Shown here in pieces: positions 48,883 through 57,873 of a stretch of 64,000 nt of DNA (its first letter is position 1; the number at the start of each line of letters is the position of its first letter). Where the stretch lies: positions 130,883 through 194,882 of the forward strand of contig CAVVCO010000011.1 of the NCBI GenBank assembly GCA_963746735.1, in the 5' to 3' direction. Made by a program: the position numbers and the translations under genes. The notes beneath the pieces are model-generated. The model did no database searches, was not told the DNA's origin, and was given only the letters and a program-made list of their open reading frames with translations. The stretch comes from CAVSWT01 sp963746735 (GTDB lineage Bacteria > Bacteroidota > Ignavibacteria > Ignavibacteriales > Ignavibacteriaceae).

Positions 48883-50976
48883 ATGAATCCATTCAAAAGA
48901 TTCACTTCTTTGGTTTGTTTATTTCTATTAATCTTCTCGATTCAAAACGAAATTTTTGCCATTGGGGCCCTCTTTTCCAGGCCCAGGTTTAGTCAGGAAG
49001 AGTATCAAAAAATGTGGATTAAATCAATTAATGCTTCGATTGATATTCAGGAACAAATAGCGGTTACTCATGTTGATCAAATTTTTCACAATGAACTTAA
49101 CACTTCAGTAGAAGCAATATATATTTTTCCTCTACCTGAAAATGCTGTGCTTACTGAATTAATTTATTGGGTAAATGGTCAAAAATTTGTCGCATCTATT
49201 CGAGAAAGACAGCAGGCAGTTAATGATTATAACAGTAAGCTTCGGCAATGGCTTGACCCAGCTCTCTTGGAATATTTGGGGGACAATTTGTTTAGACTAA
49301 GCATTGTTCCAATTGATGCAAACAGCGATGTTAGAACTGAAATTACTTATGTTGAGCCGCTTAAATATGATTTAGGAGTTGTTAAATATAATTTCCGTTT
49401 GAATACTCTGCAGCTTTCTTCACAGCCTTTACAAACCATCTCTGTTAATCTCAATGCAAAATCTCAGACTCCGTTTAAGAAATTCTTCTCACCAACGCAT
49501 TCAAATTCTTCAGCAACTAATATTGAACAGATTTCTGAAAATGAATATAAATTATTTTTTGGTGATGAAAATTTCTATCCCGATAAAGACCTGGTAGTTG
49601 AATTTGAAACAGTAAGAAATAATGTAACCTTTAACATTCTTACATATAATCCTTCTTCCACAGATTCAATCGGAACCGATCACTTTTATACTCTGTGGAT
49701 AACTCCTCCTGATTCAATAGAAGGAGAAGAATTAATTCCTAAAAATATAGTTTTTACTGCGGATGTATCCTCAAGTATGGAAGGCCTGCGAATTGCACAG
49801 ATGAAAGAAGCATTAAATTATTTTTTAGATTTATTAAATCCAATCGATAAATTTAATATTGTTACTTTCGGAACATTCGTCGACAAATTTCGGCCTGATT
49901 TAGTTGATGCAAATAGTAACAATATAAATGATGCTAAAAATTTTGTTAATCAACTATTCGCATTAGGATTGACAAATATAAATGATGCTTTAACAACTTC
50001 TCTTACACAAAGCTATAATGACACTACTTCAAACAATTTAATTTTTCTTACTGACGGATATCCAACCTGGGGATTAACAAATGTAGATTCAATCGTTAAT
50101 CATTCAAAGAAAAACAATTTAAAGGATGTAAGAATATTTCCTTTCGGTATCGGAGACGATCTCAGCAGAAACTTAATTGTTAGCCTTGCAAATGAAAATC
50201 ATGGCTATGCACAATTTGTTACTTCCGATGACAGTATAGCACTCGTCGTAAATAATCACTTCCAAAGAATTTCTAAACCAGTAATGACCGATCTGCAGAT
50301 AGATCTTGGAGGTTTGGATGGCTGGGATCAATATCCAAAAAATATTAGTGATTTATTCTGGGGAAGCCAGGTAATGCAGCTCGGTCTCTATAATAAAACC
50401 GGTCAATTTGAAATTAAGTTGTCCGGCAAAATAAGATCCAAATCAGTTGAATATAAAAAATTAATTAATTTTCCAGACTCTATTGGCGGACACAGATTTG
50501 TTCCAAGATTGTGGGCTAAAGCGAAAATAGATAACATTCTAAATCTAATTGATATTTATGGCGAAACACCTGAATTGGTAAATCAAGTAATTGAACTAAG
50601 CTTACGATTTCAAATATTAACAAGATATACTGCGTTTTATTCAGATCCAAATCCAACAGGAATAAAACAAAAAGATAAATTAATTCCTGACAGATTTATT
50701 GTTAAACAAAATTATCCTAACCCGTTTAATCCGGAAACTATTATTGAATATAATTTACCATCAACAATGAAATCATTTCACGTAATTATAAAGATTTATA
50801 ATTCATTAGGACAATTGATTGCTGTGCTTGTTGATAAAGAACAATCACCAGGGCAATATCAAATAATTTGGAATGGAAAAGATTTATACAATAATAATTC
50901 TGCCAGCGGAATTTATTTTTATTCAGTACAAGCAGGGGATTTAAAAGTAACAAAAAAAATGATCCTTTTAAGATAA
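48883..50976 (+). CDS. Secreted VIT/vWA protein with T9SS sorting domain (A)
   Basis: 697 residues. Signal peptide to about 27 (IFAIG). VIT domain (about 40-160; INASIDIQEQIAVTHVDQIF, VEAIYIFPLPENAVLTEL), then vWA (about 285-450) with intact MIDAS D294-S296-S298 in FTADVSSSMEG and LTDGYPTWG. A helical/beta segment (IDNILNLIDIYGETPELVNQ) is as in inter-alpha-trypsin heavy chains, then the C-terminal sorting domain QNYPNPFNPETIIEYNLP ... SGIYFYSVQAGDLKVTKKM. It should be exported by Sec and T9SS and attached to the surface or released. First of three related genes in tandem on one strand, spacings 34 and 13 bp. Confidence 0.88.
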   Translation: MNPFKRFTSLVCLFLLIFSIQNEIFAIGALFSRPRFSQEEYQKMWIKSINASIDIQEQIAVTHVDQIFHNELNTSVEAIYIFPLPENAVLTELIYWVNGQKFVASIRERQQAVNDYNSKLRQWLDPALLEYLGDNLFRLSIVPIDANSDVRTEITYVEPLKYDLGVVKYNFRLNTLQLSSQPLQTISVNLNAKSQTPFKKFFSPTHSNSSATNIEQISENEYKLFFGDENFYPDKDLVVEFETVRNNVTFNILTYNPSSTDSIGTDHFYTLWITPPDSIEGEELIPKNIVFTADVSSSMEGLRIAQMKEALNYFLDLLNPIDKFNIVTFGTFVDKFRPDLVDANSNNINDAKNFVNQLFALGLTNINDALTTSLTQSYNDTTSNNLIFLTDGYPTWGLTNVDSIVNHSKKNNLKDVRIFPFGIGDDLSRNLIVSLANENHGYAQFVTSDDSIALVVNNHFQRISKPVMTDLQIDLGGLDGWDQYPKNISDLFWGSQVMQLGLYNKTGQFEIKLSGKIRSKSVEYKKLINFPDSIGGHRFVPRLWAKAKIDNILNLIDIYGETPELVNQVIELSLRFQILTRYTAFYSDPNPTGIKQKDKLIPDRFIVKQNYPNPFNPETIIEYNLPSTMKSFHVIIKIYNSLGQLIAVLVDKEQSPGQYQIIWNGKDLYNNNSASGIYFYSVQAGDLKVTKKMILLR

Positions 50977-51010
50977 TTAAAAAATTTACTGTTGTTTTTT
51001 CGGAGGTAAA

Positions 51011-53353
51011 ATGAAAAAAATATTAACATTGATCATTATAATTTCATCTTGTTTGTTTTCACAAAACAAATTGTCGTTCGATGTGAGTAAAACAAATGAA
51101 GGTAATTATAAAAACTCATTAGCAAAAATGAGTTCATCGTCGGATGAATTAAAAAATTCGTATTTGTCCGCAACGATTTTAAACGGCGGTTATTTTACAA
51201 TCGGAACAACTTCGGGTATATCAAACAGTTCACTTGATGATAATTGTCAAATTACGTTTGGACATCCTTATGCAAAAACTTCGTTTCCTATTTTTTCTTT
51301 AGACGGAACCTGGTATAAGTTTGATGATTATTTTTCACCATCTGAACTTTTACTTTCCTGGAGCGGCGATACACTTCAAATAGCCGGAAATAAAATCAAT
51401 AAGCTTTCAGTTAAGTTTTCAATTTATTCTGACACCACTGAATCGCGGCATGAGGTTATCTTAAAACAAAGCATTAAAAATTTAGATTCGACTTCACATT
51501 CAATTGCGCTTGGTTTTACATTTGATCCTGCATTGGGAAAATGGGGGGATGGATACTTAGAATTGCAGCAAGGTTTTCTAAATAAAAATAAAATTTTTAA
51601 TTCACCTTCGATTCCCGATAAAATTACTCTGTGGGAAAAATCATTTGGAGCGAAGGGAATTGGAGTAGAATTATCTTTTAGAAATGATAATCCCACAAAG
51701 ATTGTTGCTGCCAATTGGGATGATATTTTTGAATCAAATGACTTTTATTCGTTAGATACTTTAAAAACTATTTATGATTTATATTTAAAATTTTATTGGC
51801 AAGAATCTCAGTTAGCCTCTAATCAGGAAACAAACTGCCAAATAAAAACAAGTTTACTGACTCCGGATTTTTCTTCACAATTATTTTTAAGATGGGATTT
51901 ACAAAGCTTTTTAGATCTTCAAAATAACTTTATTTTCCCAAGCAGTTTTAGCACATATTTAGTGATCAATAAAACTGGCAGCAATTCAATTGATAATGCG
52001 GATGTAAAACTTGAACTTCCGCAATCATTGTCATCCACATACACTGAACTAAATATTCCCATATCAAATCAAAGTTCTTATCAAAAAATAAATCTTAGAT
52101 CTCACATAATTTATGAAAATAAGATTGATGAAGTGGCTGCAAAGGTTTATTATAATAATCAATTGATAGATGAACTGCATCGAGAAGTATTTATTCCAGC
52201 AACTCCTGTTTCTGATACAGGTTTAACTGTTATAATAGATACTATAAGCACATCAAAATTTCCCCAAATTGAATTTAAATTTGAAGCAAAAATAAGTTCA
52301 AATGATTATAAAATTTCAAATCTAACTGAGGAAAATATTTTTCTGTATGAAGACAAGAATAGAATAACAGATTTTGTCCTGGGGCATGATACAACAGGAG
52401 GTATGAATGCCGCAGATATAATTTTTGTTCTTGATGTTACCGGAAGTATGAGTGATGAGATTGATAAAGTAAAAAATAATATAATTGAATTTGCAGACAG
52501 CCTAAGTTATAGAGGAATTGATTATAGACTTGGAATGGTAACTTTTTTAGATGTTGTTGAAAATGTTTATCCATTTACAACCGATGTTCAGTATTTCCAA
52601 TCTTTAGTCGATCAACAATACGCTCATGGGGGAGGAGATGAACCTGAAAATTCTCTGCAGGCTTTAATGGAGGCAACAAAATATCCATTCCGTGAAAAGG
52701 CAAATAGAGTTGTAGTATGGATAACTGATGCAACTTATCACGAGAGCGATTCTTTTACTCAATTAACTAAAAACGATGTTATAAATGCATTGCTTTCAAA
52801 AGGAATTGTTGTTAATGCAATTGGGCCGGATGGGAATAAATCAAGTTTTTATGATCCGATAATTAATCCAACCGGAGGAAATTTTTATGATATTTATGGA
52901 AACTTTAGAGATATACTTTTAGACATTTCAAGGTTTTATTCGTCAAGTAAATTTGTTTTAAATTATAAATCATTAAGCGAACAGCTTCCTTCGCAAATCA
53001 AGCTGCAAATTCGTTATGCCGGTTTGGGAGGCGAAGCATTAATTTCTCCAACAGGTTCTCCAATTAATAAAAAAGATAAATATCTCGCATATTATCCAAA
53101 TCCATTTAACCCCCAGATTACTTTTAATGTTGAACTGGGTAATTATTCTGGTGGAGAGTTAAGAATATTTAACTTGCTTGGCCAATTGGTAAAGACCATT
53201 AACATTAATAATCAATCTCAAAAGATAATTTGGAATGCTAAAAATGATAGCGGCAATTTGATCAGCACTGGATTATATCTTGTCCAATTAGTACTAAACG
53301 GTAATAATGAGACGAAACATTTTGAAACAGCAAAAATTCTTTATTTAAAATAG
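51011..53353 (+). CDS. Secreted vWA protein with T9SS sorting domain (B)
   Basis: 780 residues. Signal peptide to about 18; CGGAGG precedes the ATG. The N-terminal half (about 40-420) is beta-rich without a VIT domain. vWA lies at about 468-640, with MIDAS D475-T477-S479 in FVLDVTGSMSDE and WITDATYHES. The acidic-histidine loop QQYAHGGGDEPENSL is typical of the integrin-like vWA group with conserved HGGGDEPE. The C terminus has YYPNPFNPQITFNVEL and STGLYLVQLVLNGNNE, a type A sorting domain. Central member of the trio, likely co-transcribed with both neighbours. Confidence 0.88.
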   Translation: MKKILTLIIIISSCLFSQNKLSFDVSKTNEGNYKNSLAKMSSSSDELKNSYLSATILNGGYFTIGTTSGISNSSLDDNCQITFGHPYAKTSFPIFSLDGTWYKFDDYFSPSELLLSWSGDTLQIAGNKINKLSVKFSIYSDTTESRHEVILKQSIKNLDSTSHSIALGFTFDPALGKWGDGYLELQQGFLNKNKIFNSPSIPDKITLWEKSFGAKGIGVELSFRNDNPTKIVAANWDDIFESNDFYSLDTLKTIYDLYLKFYWQESQLASNQETNCQIKTSLLTPDFSSQLFLRWDLQSFLDLQNNFIFPSSFSTYLVINKTGSNSIDNADVKLELPQSLSSTYTELNIPISNQSSYQKINLRSHIIYENKIDEVAAKVYYNNQLIDELHREVFIPATPVSDTGLTVIIDTISTSKFPQIEFKFEAKISSNDYKISNLTEENIFLYEDKNRITDFVLGHDTTGGMNAADIIFVLDVTGSMSDEIDKVKNNIIEFADSLSYRGIDYRLGMVTFLDVVENVYPFTTDVQYFQSLVDQQYAHGGGDEPENSLQALMEATKYPFREKANRVVVWITDATYHESDSFTQLTKNDVINALLSKGIVVNAIGPDGNKSSFYDPIINPTGGNFYDIYGNFRDILLDISRFYSSSKFVLNYKSLSEQLPSQIKLQIRYAGLGGEALISPTGSPINKKDKYLAYYPNPFNPQITFNVELGNYSGGELRIFNLLGQLVKTININNQSQKIIWNAKNDSGNLISTGLYLVQLVLNGNNETKHFETAKILYLK

Positions 53354-53366
53354 GAGGAAGTATAAA

Positions 53367-55403
53367 ATGAAAAAATTTAGTTTAATAATAGTTTATACTT
53401 TCTTTTCATTATTCTCCATCTCTTTTGCAGATGGATTATTAATGCCTTCAAATCAAGACTATCCTAAAGATCTTTTAAGAAATAATGTAACTGAAGTGAC
53501 TATAAACATAAATGGATCCGTTGCAGAAACAATTGTATACCAGGAATTTGAAAATGAATGGACTGATTCAACGGATGCAGTTTATTCGTTCCCTTTGCCT
53601 GCGAATGCAAGAGCTACAAAATTTTTATATTGGTATGGTGATAAAATATATCAAGCAATATTGAAGGTTAAAGAGCAGGCCGTAAATCCCGGAACCGGTG
53701 AAGGTGGAATTGCTGCCGACGTAAATAATTATATAGGCAGAAACGGAATTAAAATATTTTTGAAAGGGATCAAAGCCGGAGCAATTCAAAAAGTTGAATT
53801 ACATTACACTAGCAGATGTGATTATTACAAAGGGAAATATTCTTATTCATATCCTTTGAATACGGGAAAGTTTATAACTTATCCTTTGAATCATCTTCAG
53901 TTTAATATTAATGTAAATTCAAATTCTAGCATTACAAATTATGAATTGCCTAACAATCCTGATTTCAAAATTATTCATTCAGATTCAAGTACTTTAAATC
54001 TTGAGATTTCCAAACCTAAGAGCTATGTAAACCAGGATTTTGAATTTTCATATCAAACCGATAATTCATCAATGGGAATTGATTTTTATTCTGTTGCAAG
54101 TGATACTATGGATGGACACTTTGCTTTATTTGTAAAGCCGCAGGATGAAGTTCAGCCGGACAGCATTTTCCCGAGAAAAATAATTTTTCTTCTTTCTAAT
54201 GATTGGAGCATGGCGGGAAATAAGTTGAGTCAAAGCATTTTTGCGATCTCTAAATCGTTAGATCAATTAACTGCAAAAGATTTTTTTAATATTTCTATCT
54301 TTAGTTATGAAAATACCAGATGGCAAACTAATCCGGTTGCCGCAAGCGCTGAAAATATACAAAGCGCAAAAGATTATTTAAACGGAATAACAACATCTTA
54401 TGGTTCTGATATGAACTCATCTTTATCTGATGCTTTGACGCAAATAAATAATAATTCATTTAATAATGCGATTCTGATTTTTACGAACGGTATGTCTATT
54501 TTAGATCCCGCAGAGATTGAAACTAAAAATACTTTTAAGACAGGAATATTTCCGATTGCTATCGGAAATGATATTGATAGGTCGCGTTTGGAAATGACTG
54601 CTGCACTTAATTATGGATTTGTAACATACCTTGATCCATTAGATAATCTTGGTGAAAAAATGTTTAATGTTTTCAATCAGATCAGCAAGCCAATTTTAAA
54701 AGATGTTGCTTTTGAATATGGTGCTGCAGGAGTCAATCAGGTTATACCGGCTAAGATTCCATCAACTTTTGCCGGTTCGCTATTCTTTATGACTGGAAGA
54801 TATAAAGTCTCGGGGGAATCTGTAATTAGTATTGCCGGAACTTCAGTTAATGGAATGCAAGCTTATAATTTTCGTTTGAACTTCACCAACAATAAAAATG
54901 GAAATAAATTTGCGGAAATTCTTTGGGCAAAAGAGATGATTGATAATATTGAGAGGCAAATTGATGTTTTCGGTGAAACTAATGAATTGAAACAAAAAGA
55001 TATTGAGTTAAGTTTGGGATATAATATTAGATGTCGTTATACTGCTTACATTGCTGATTACTCAACAGAAGTTTTATCTGTGGATAAGGTAAACAATAAA
55101 GAAGTGATAAGTCCTGAATCTTTTATCATTGGGAATTATCCAAATCCGTTTAACCCTTCCACTAATATTATAATCTATATAAACAAAAACTTAGTTTCGT
55201 CGGTTAAACTTTTAAAAATTTATAATATACTTGGGCAATTAGTTGCCGTTATTGATTTGACTGATTTGACGGAAGGTAAACATACAATCGTTTTTAATGG
55301 AAGAGATATGTTTGGAAATAATTTACCAAGCGGGATTTATTTAGTTCAATTACAAGTAGGTGATAAAACATTGCATTCATTAAAAATTAATTTAGTTAAA
55401 TAA
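53367..55403 (+). CDS. Secreted VIT/vWA protein with T9SS sorting domain and degenerate MIDAS (C)
   Basis: 678 residues. Signal peptide to about 21; AGGAGG before ATG. VIT domain (about 35-180; VTEVTININGSVAETIVYQEF, YSFPLPANARATKFLYW), then a vWA-like domain (about 268-430). The expected DxSxS is replaced by S277-N-D279-W-S281, and the TDG motif is TNG, so the metal site is probably lost. The C-terminal sorting domain GNYPNPFNPSTNIIIY ... SGIYLVQLQVGDKTLH is intact. Overall architecture matches protein A, so it is a likely paralogue whose vWA may serve as a structural partner. Confidence 0.86.
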   Translation: MKKFSLIIVYTFFSLFSISFADGLLMPSNQDYPKDLLRNNVTEVTININGSVAETIVYQEFENEWTDSTDAVYSFPLPANARATKFLYWYGDKIYQAILKVKEQAVNPGTGEGGIAADVNNYIGRNGIKIFLKGIKAGAIQKVELHYTSRCDYYKGKYSYSYPLNTGKFITYPLNHLQFNINVNSNSSITNYELPNNPDFKIIHSDSSTLNLEISKPKSYVNQDFEFSYQTDNSSMGIDFYSVASDTMDGHFALFVKPQDEVQPDSIFPRKIIFLLSNDWSMAGNKLSQSIFAISKSLDQLTAKDFFNISIFSYENTRWQTNPVAASAENIQSAKDYLNGITTSYGSDMNSSLSDALTQINNNSFNNAILIFTNGMSILDPAEIETKNTFKTGIFPIAIGNDIDRSRLEMTAALNYGFVTYLDPLDNLGEKMFNVFNQISKPILKDVAFEYGAAGVNQVIPAKIPSTFAGSLFFMTGRYKVSGESVISIAGTSVNGMQAYNFRLNFTNNKNGNKFAEILWAKEMIDNIERQIDVFGETNELKQKDIELSLGYNIRCRYTAYIADYSTEVLSVDKVNNKEVISPESFIIGNYPNPFNPSTNIIIYINKNLVSSVKLLKIYNILGQLVAVIDLTDLTEGKHTIVFNGRDMFGNNLPSGIYLVQLQVGDKTLHSLKINLVK

Positions 55404-55425
55404 ATACAAATCTAATTTACTTAAC

Positions 55426-55457
55426 GAACCATCTTTTATTAGTTTAGAAGATGGTTC
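55426..55457 (+). terminator. Terminator-like hairpin after the vWA operon
   Basis: GAACCATCTT (55426-55435) / AAGATGGTTC (55448-55457), 10-bp perfect stem, 12-base loop, then TATAATTT, 22 bp after the stop of the third gene. Confidence 0.65.
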
Positions 55458-55502
55458 TATAATTTAAAATGAATTTCAAATAAATTACTGGAAGGAAGTA
55501 GA

Positions 55503-55952
55503 ATGGTAAAAAATACAGCACGTGAATTATCCACTTTAGCTGAAGAAACAGCTGCTAAACTAAAACTATTAGACAATGATTTGGTAACCAAAAAACCGGC
55601 TCCAAATAAGTGGTCAATAAAAGAAATTCTTGGACACTTAATAGATTCAGCTGTTAATAATCATCATCGATTTGTTAGAGCGCAGGCTGTAGACGATTTT
55701 GAATTTCCGGATTATCAGCAAGACTTTTGGGTGAGTTCACAATCTTATAACAGTTCGCCCTGGAATGAATTGGTTGAACTATGGAAACTTTACAACCAGC
55801 ATCTTTCGCATGTTATTTATCATGTCCCTGATGAAAAATTAAATTGTATGTGTAGAATAGGGAAAAATTCCCCAATAACTTTGGAAAAATTAATAAGTGA
55901 ATATATTCCTCACATGAAGCATCATTTAAAGCAAATTGAAGATAGAAGTTAG
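55503..55952 (+). CDS. DinB-superfamily protein
   Basis: 149 residues. Four-helix DinB fold with LLDNDLVTKKPAPNKWSIKE, the first His in ILGHLIDSAVNNHHRF and the last pair in IPHMKHHLKQIE, giving a likely three-His metal site. GGAAGG lies before the ATG. DinB-family enzymes act as thiol-dependent transferases or metal-dependent hydrolases; specificity is not readable. It stands alone between two terminators. Confidence 0.82.
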   Translation: MVKNTARELSTLAEETAAKLKLLDNDLVTKKPAPNKWSIKEILGHLIDSAVNNHHRFVRAQAVDDFEFPDYQQDFWVSSQSYNSSPWNELVELWKLYNQHLSHVIYHVPDEKLNCMCRIGKNSPITLEKLISEYIPHMKHHLKQIEDRS

Positions 55953-55974
55953 TAGTTTAATTTGTCAGCTACGA

Positions 55975-56005
55975 TAAACCCAATTTCTCAAAGAAATTGG
56001 GTTTA
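55975..56005. terminator. Bidirectional terminator (14-bp perfect hairpin)
   Basis: TAAACCCAATTTCT (55975-55988) / AGAAATTGGGTTTA (55992-56005), loop CAA, between the convergent DinB and exporter genes. Nearly the same hairpin recurs at 57700-57730. Confidence 0.7.
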
Positions 56006-56027
56006 TGAACTTCGCTATAATTATTAT

Positions 56028-56870
56028 TTAAATTCCAAAAGCGAAAAGAGTCAATCCGATTATCAATCCAAAAGAAAAATTAAACAGCTTAATTTTAATA
56101 GAATCCTTTAGTGAAAAGGAAAGCAGCGGCAGCATTCCATGTCCATCTTGAACAATTGAGCTTGTAAGCAAAACTGAAAACGGAATTAATCCGGTAGCAA
56201 ACAATGATACAAAAATTAAATGCGGGCCTGATTCGGGAATTAAGCCAATCAATGCGCCTACAAATAAAAATACAATTGGGTAACTTGTTGTGAAATGTTC
56301 AAGATTCCAATACTTCATAGCAATTTCAACAACTAGTAAAGCACCGAAAGTCCACAAAGCTATTTTCCAGATATGCTTTTTTATTATATGATGTAAGATA
56401 TGTTCTTTTAAAAAGTGCTTTAAATTTCTTTCAGTATTATGAATTACAAGTTCACCGCAATCACTGCAAGTATTAATCTTAAAACGTTTTACAAGCATAT
56501 CCGTTAACTTTCCGGCAAACGTTCCTATAATAAATAAAATTACAAACAAGATGATTGCCGTTTTAGGAAACATTGCCAGCATTACAAAAGCTTCATCTCC
56601 GGATACTGCTATCATTGAACCAGCTAATGCCCCAAAGCTGATTAATCCATGAATGTATAAAGATACATTAGTAAATCCACCAAAGCAGCCCGGCAAAGCT
56701 CCAATAAATGACGATACCGGATATTGCCTGTTTTTATTTTTACCTTTTAAAAGCAGTCCAATTTTGCCTTTTGTCCAAAGATTTAAAACATCAATAAGTA
56801 TCATCATTAAAGTTACAAGAACAGTAATTTGAATCGTATCTTCAACTACTTTAATTAGGATTGCTTCCAT
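56028..56870 (-). CDS. ArsP_2-like (DUF2899) putative heavy-metal exporter
   Basis: 280 residues, about 8-10 helices. FIGALPGCFGGFTNVSLY and IPESGPHLIFVSLFATG in the two halves look like a pair of inverted re-entrant motifs, and a cytoplasmic loop carries CSDCGELVIHNTERNLKHF with histidines in HILHHIIKKH, a plausible metal-sensing loop. It matches the putative 10-TM metal exporter family (ArsP_2). Downstream of the NifX-like and DUF134 genes on the same strand and probably in the same regulon. Which metal is carried is unknown. Confidence 0.78.
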   Translation of the reverse strand: MEAILIKVVEDTIQITVLVTLMMILIDVLNLWTKGKIGLLLKGKNKNRQYPVSSFIGALPGCFGGFTNVSLYIHGLISFGALAGSMIAVSGDEAFVMLAMFPKTAIILFVILFIIGTFAGKLTDMLVKRFKINTCSDCGELVIHNTERNLKHFLKEHILHHIIKKHIWKIALWTFGALLVVEIAMKYWNLEHFTTSYPIVFLFVGALIGLIPESGPHLIFVSLFATGLIPFSVLLTSSIVQDGHGMLPLLSFSLKDSIKIKLFNFSFGLIIGLTLFAFGI

Positions 56871-56897
56871 AAAATATAAATTAGGATAATTCTGATT

Positions 56898-57324
56898 TTA
56901 GTTATGATGATTGCAGGTTAAATCAGGATTATTACTCAATTCTCCGTTAATAAATTTGATTGCTGCATCATCTATTAAATTCAATGTCCGTAAAAATAGG
57001 AATAATATTATTCTGCTTTAAATCTTCTACTACTCTCCAGCCGCCTCCTTTTGAAACAAGGTATGAACAGTCTCTTATTCCTTCAATTAAACTTGCATGA
57101 CTATGTCCGCCGCCTTCTCCATGATGATGTTCATGGTTGTCATCATGCTGATGCATTCTATGATGAGTAAAAGTATTTTCTCTAGGCTCTTTATTTATGA
57201 TCTGATTTTTATCAACTGTGACAATCATAAATGACCTGCATCTTCCAAGATGGCCTGTGATACTTATTTGATCGTTGGTTGCAAATGCAATTTTACCAGA
57301 AAAACCAGAATTTTCGTTTGACAT
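56898..57324 (-). CDS. NifX/NifB-like (dinitrogenase Fe-Mo cofactor family) protein with His-rich insert, one frameshift
   Basis: About 141 residues after removing one extra base at 56977-56979. The RNase-H-like fold shows KIAFATNDQISITGHLGRCRSF and VSKGGGWRVVEDLKQNNI, as in MTH1175-type proteins. Residues about 55-80 form a histidine-rich loop (HHRMHQHDDNHEHHHGEGGG), a metal-binding insert. The restored tail is LIDDAAIKFINGELSNNPD and then CNHHN. Such proteins bind Fe-Mo or other metal clusters; outside nitrogen fixation they often neighbour DUF134 regulators, as here. Confidence 0.82.
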
Positions 57325-57351
57325 TTTCGTCTCCCTTTGTTTTAATATTTA

Positions 57352-57628
57352 CTAATCATTTATTTTTATAGCTTTGCCGTTTAATATACCGTCCGCAACT
57401 TTTCTCCTGGCGCTTTCAAGTATTCTCCCAAAAGTTGCTCTTGAAATTTTCATTTCCTTTAGCTGCATCTTCATGAGAATAAGCAAGTAAGTCAGCTAGA
57501 TGAAGAGCTCCCACTTCTTCCTGTTCGATAATTATTTCTTCTAATTCATTCATTGGGATTCCCCTTGGCTTAAAATAATAAGCCGAATGGTTGCAGCATA
57601 TTTTACGATATTTTTTAGGTCTCGACAT
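57352..57628 (-). CDS. DUF134 (UPF0251) DNA-binding protein, one frameshift
   Basis: About 91 residues when restored, the typical DUF134 length. MSRPKKYRKICCNHSAYYFK, PRGIPMNELEEIIIEQEEV and ALHLADLLAYSHEDAAK match the family; one extra base near 57454-57460 cuts the helix-turn-helix, and the other frame reads EMKISRATFGRILESARRK, the sigma-like HTH. It probably represses or activates the metal-related genes downstream. A perfect 14-bp palindrome lies 10 bp before the start codon, the natural place for autoregulation. Confidence 0.85.
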
Positions 57629-57637
57629 AATTTATTA

Positions 57638-57651
57638 TGAGCATATGCTCA
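57638..57651. promoter_or_regulatory. Perfect 14-bp palindromic operator candidate
   Basis: TGAGCATATGCTCA, self-complementary over all 14 bases, just upstream of the DUF134 start codon. Its position and symmetry are those of an operator for a dimeric helix-turn-helix protein, most simply DUF134 itself. Confidence 0.6.
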
Positions 57652-57699
57652 AAACTAAAGAAAGAATTGTAAATAAACAACCTAGATTCTTATATATTA

Positions 57700-57730
57700 T
57701 TAACCCAATTTCTTAAAGAAATTGGGTTAA
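57700..57730. terminator. Hairpin nearly identical to that at 55975
   Basis: TTAACCCAATTTCTT (57700-57714) / AAGAAATTGGGTTAA (57716-57730) with one centre base. It shares AACCCAATTTCT and AGAAATTGGGTT with the 55975-56005 hairpin. The two copies bracket the exporter/NifX/DUF134 block. Confidence 0.5.
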
Positions 57731-57873
57731 TGTTCTTAAATTTTTGGCGGATATTTAACTTGCCTTAAAAATTTCTTGTTTTTTAATAAATTGTAATTAT
57801 ATATTTTACGTTATAATTTTTACAAAAATTGGTAATAATTATTAATTAAATAGGGTGGGGAGATTTCCAAAAA

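Noticed and set aside
56898..57628. Nitrogen-fixation gene cluster
   Set aside because: Only one NifX-like domain protein is present; DUF134 and a metal exporter are its neighbours and no nif structural genes are seen.
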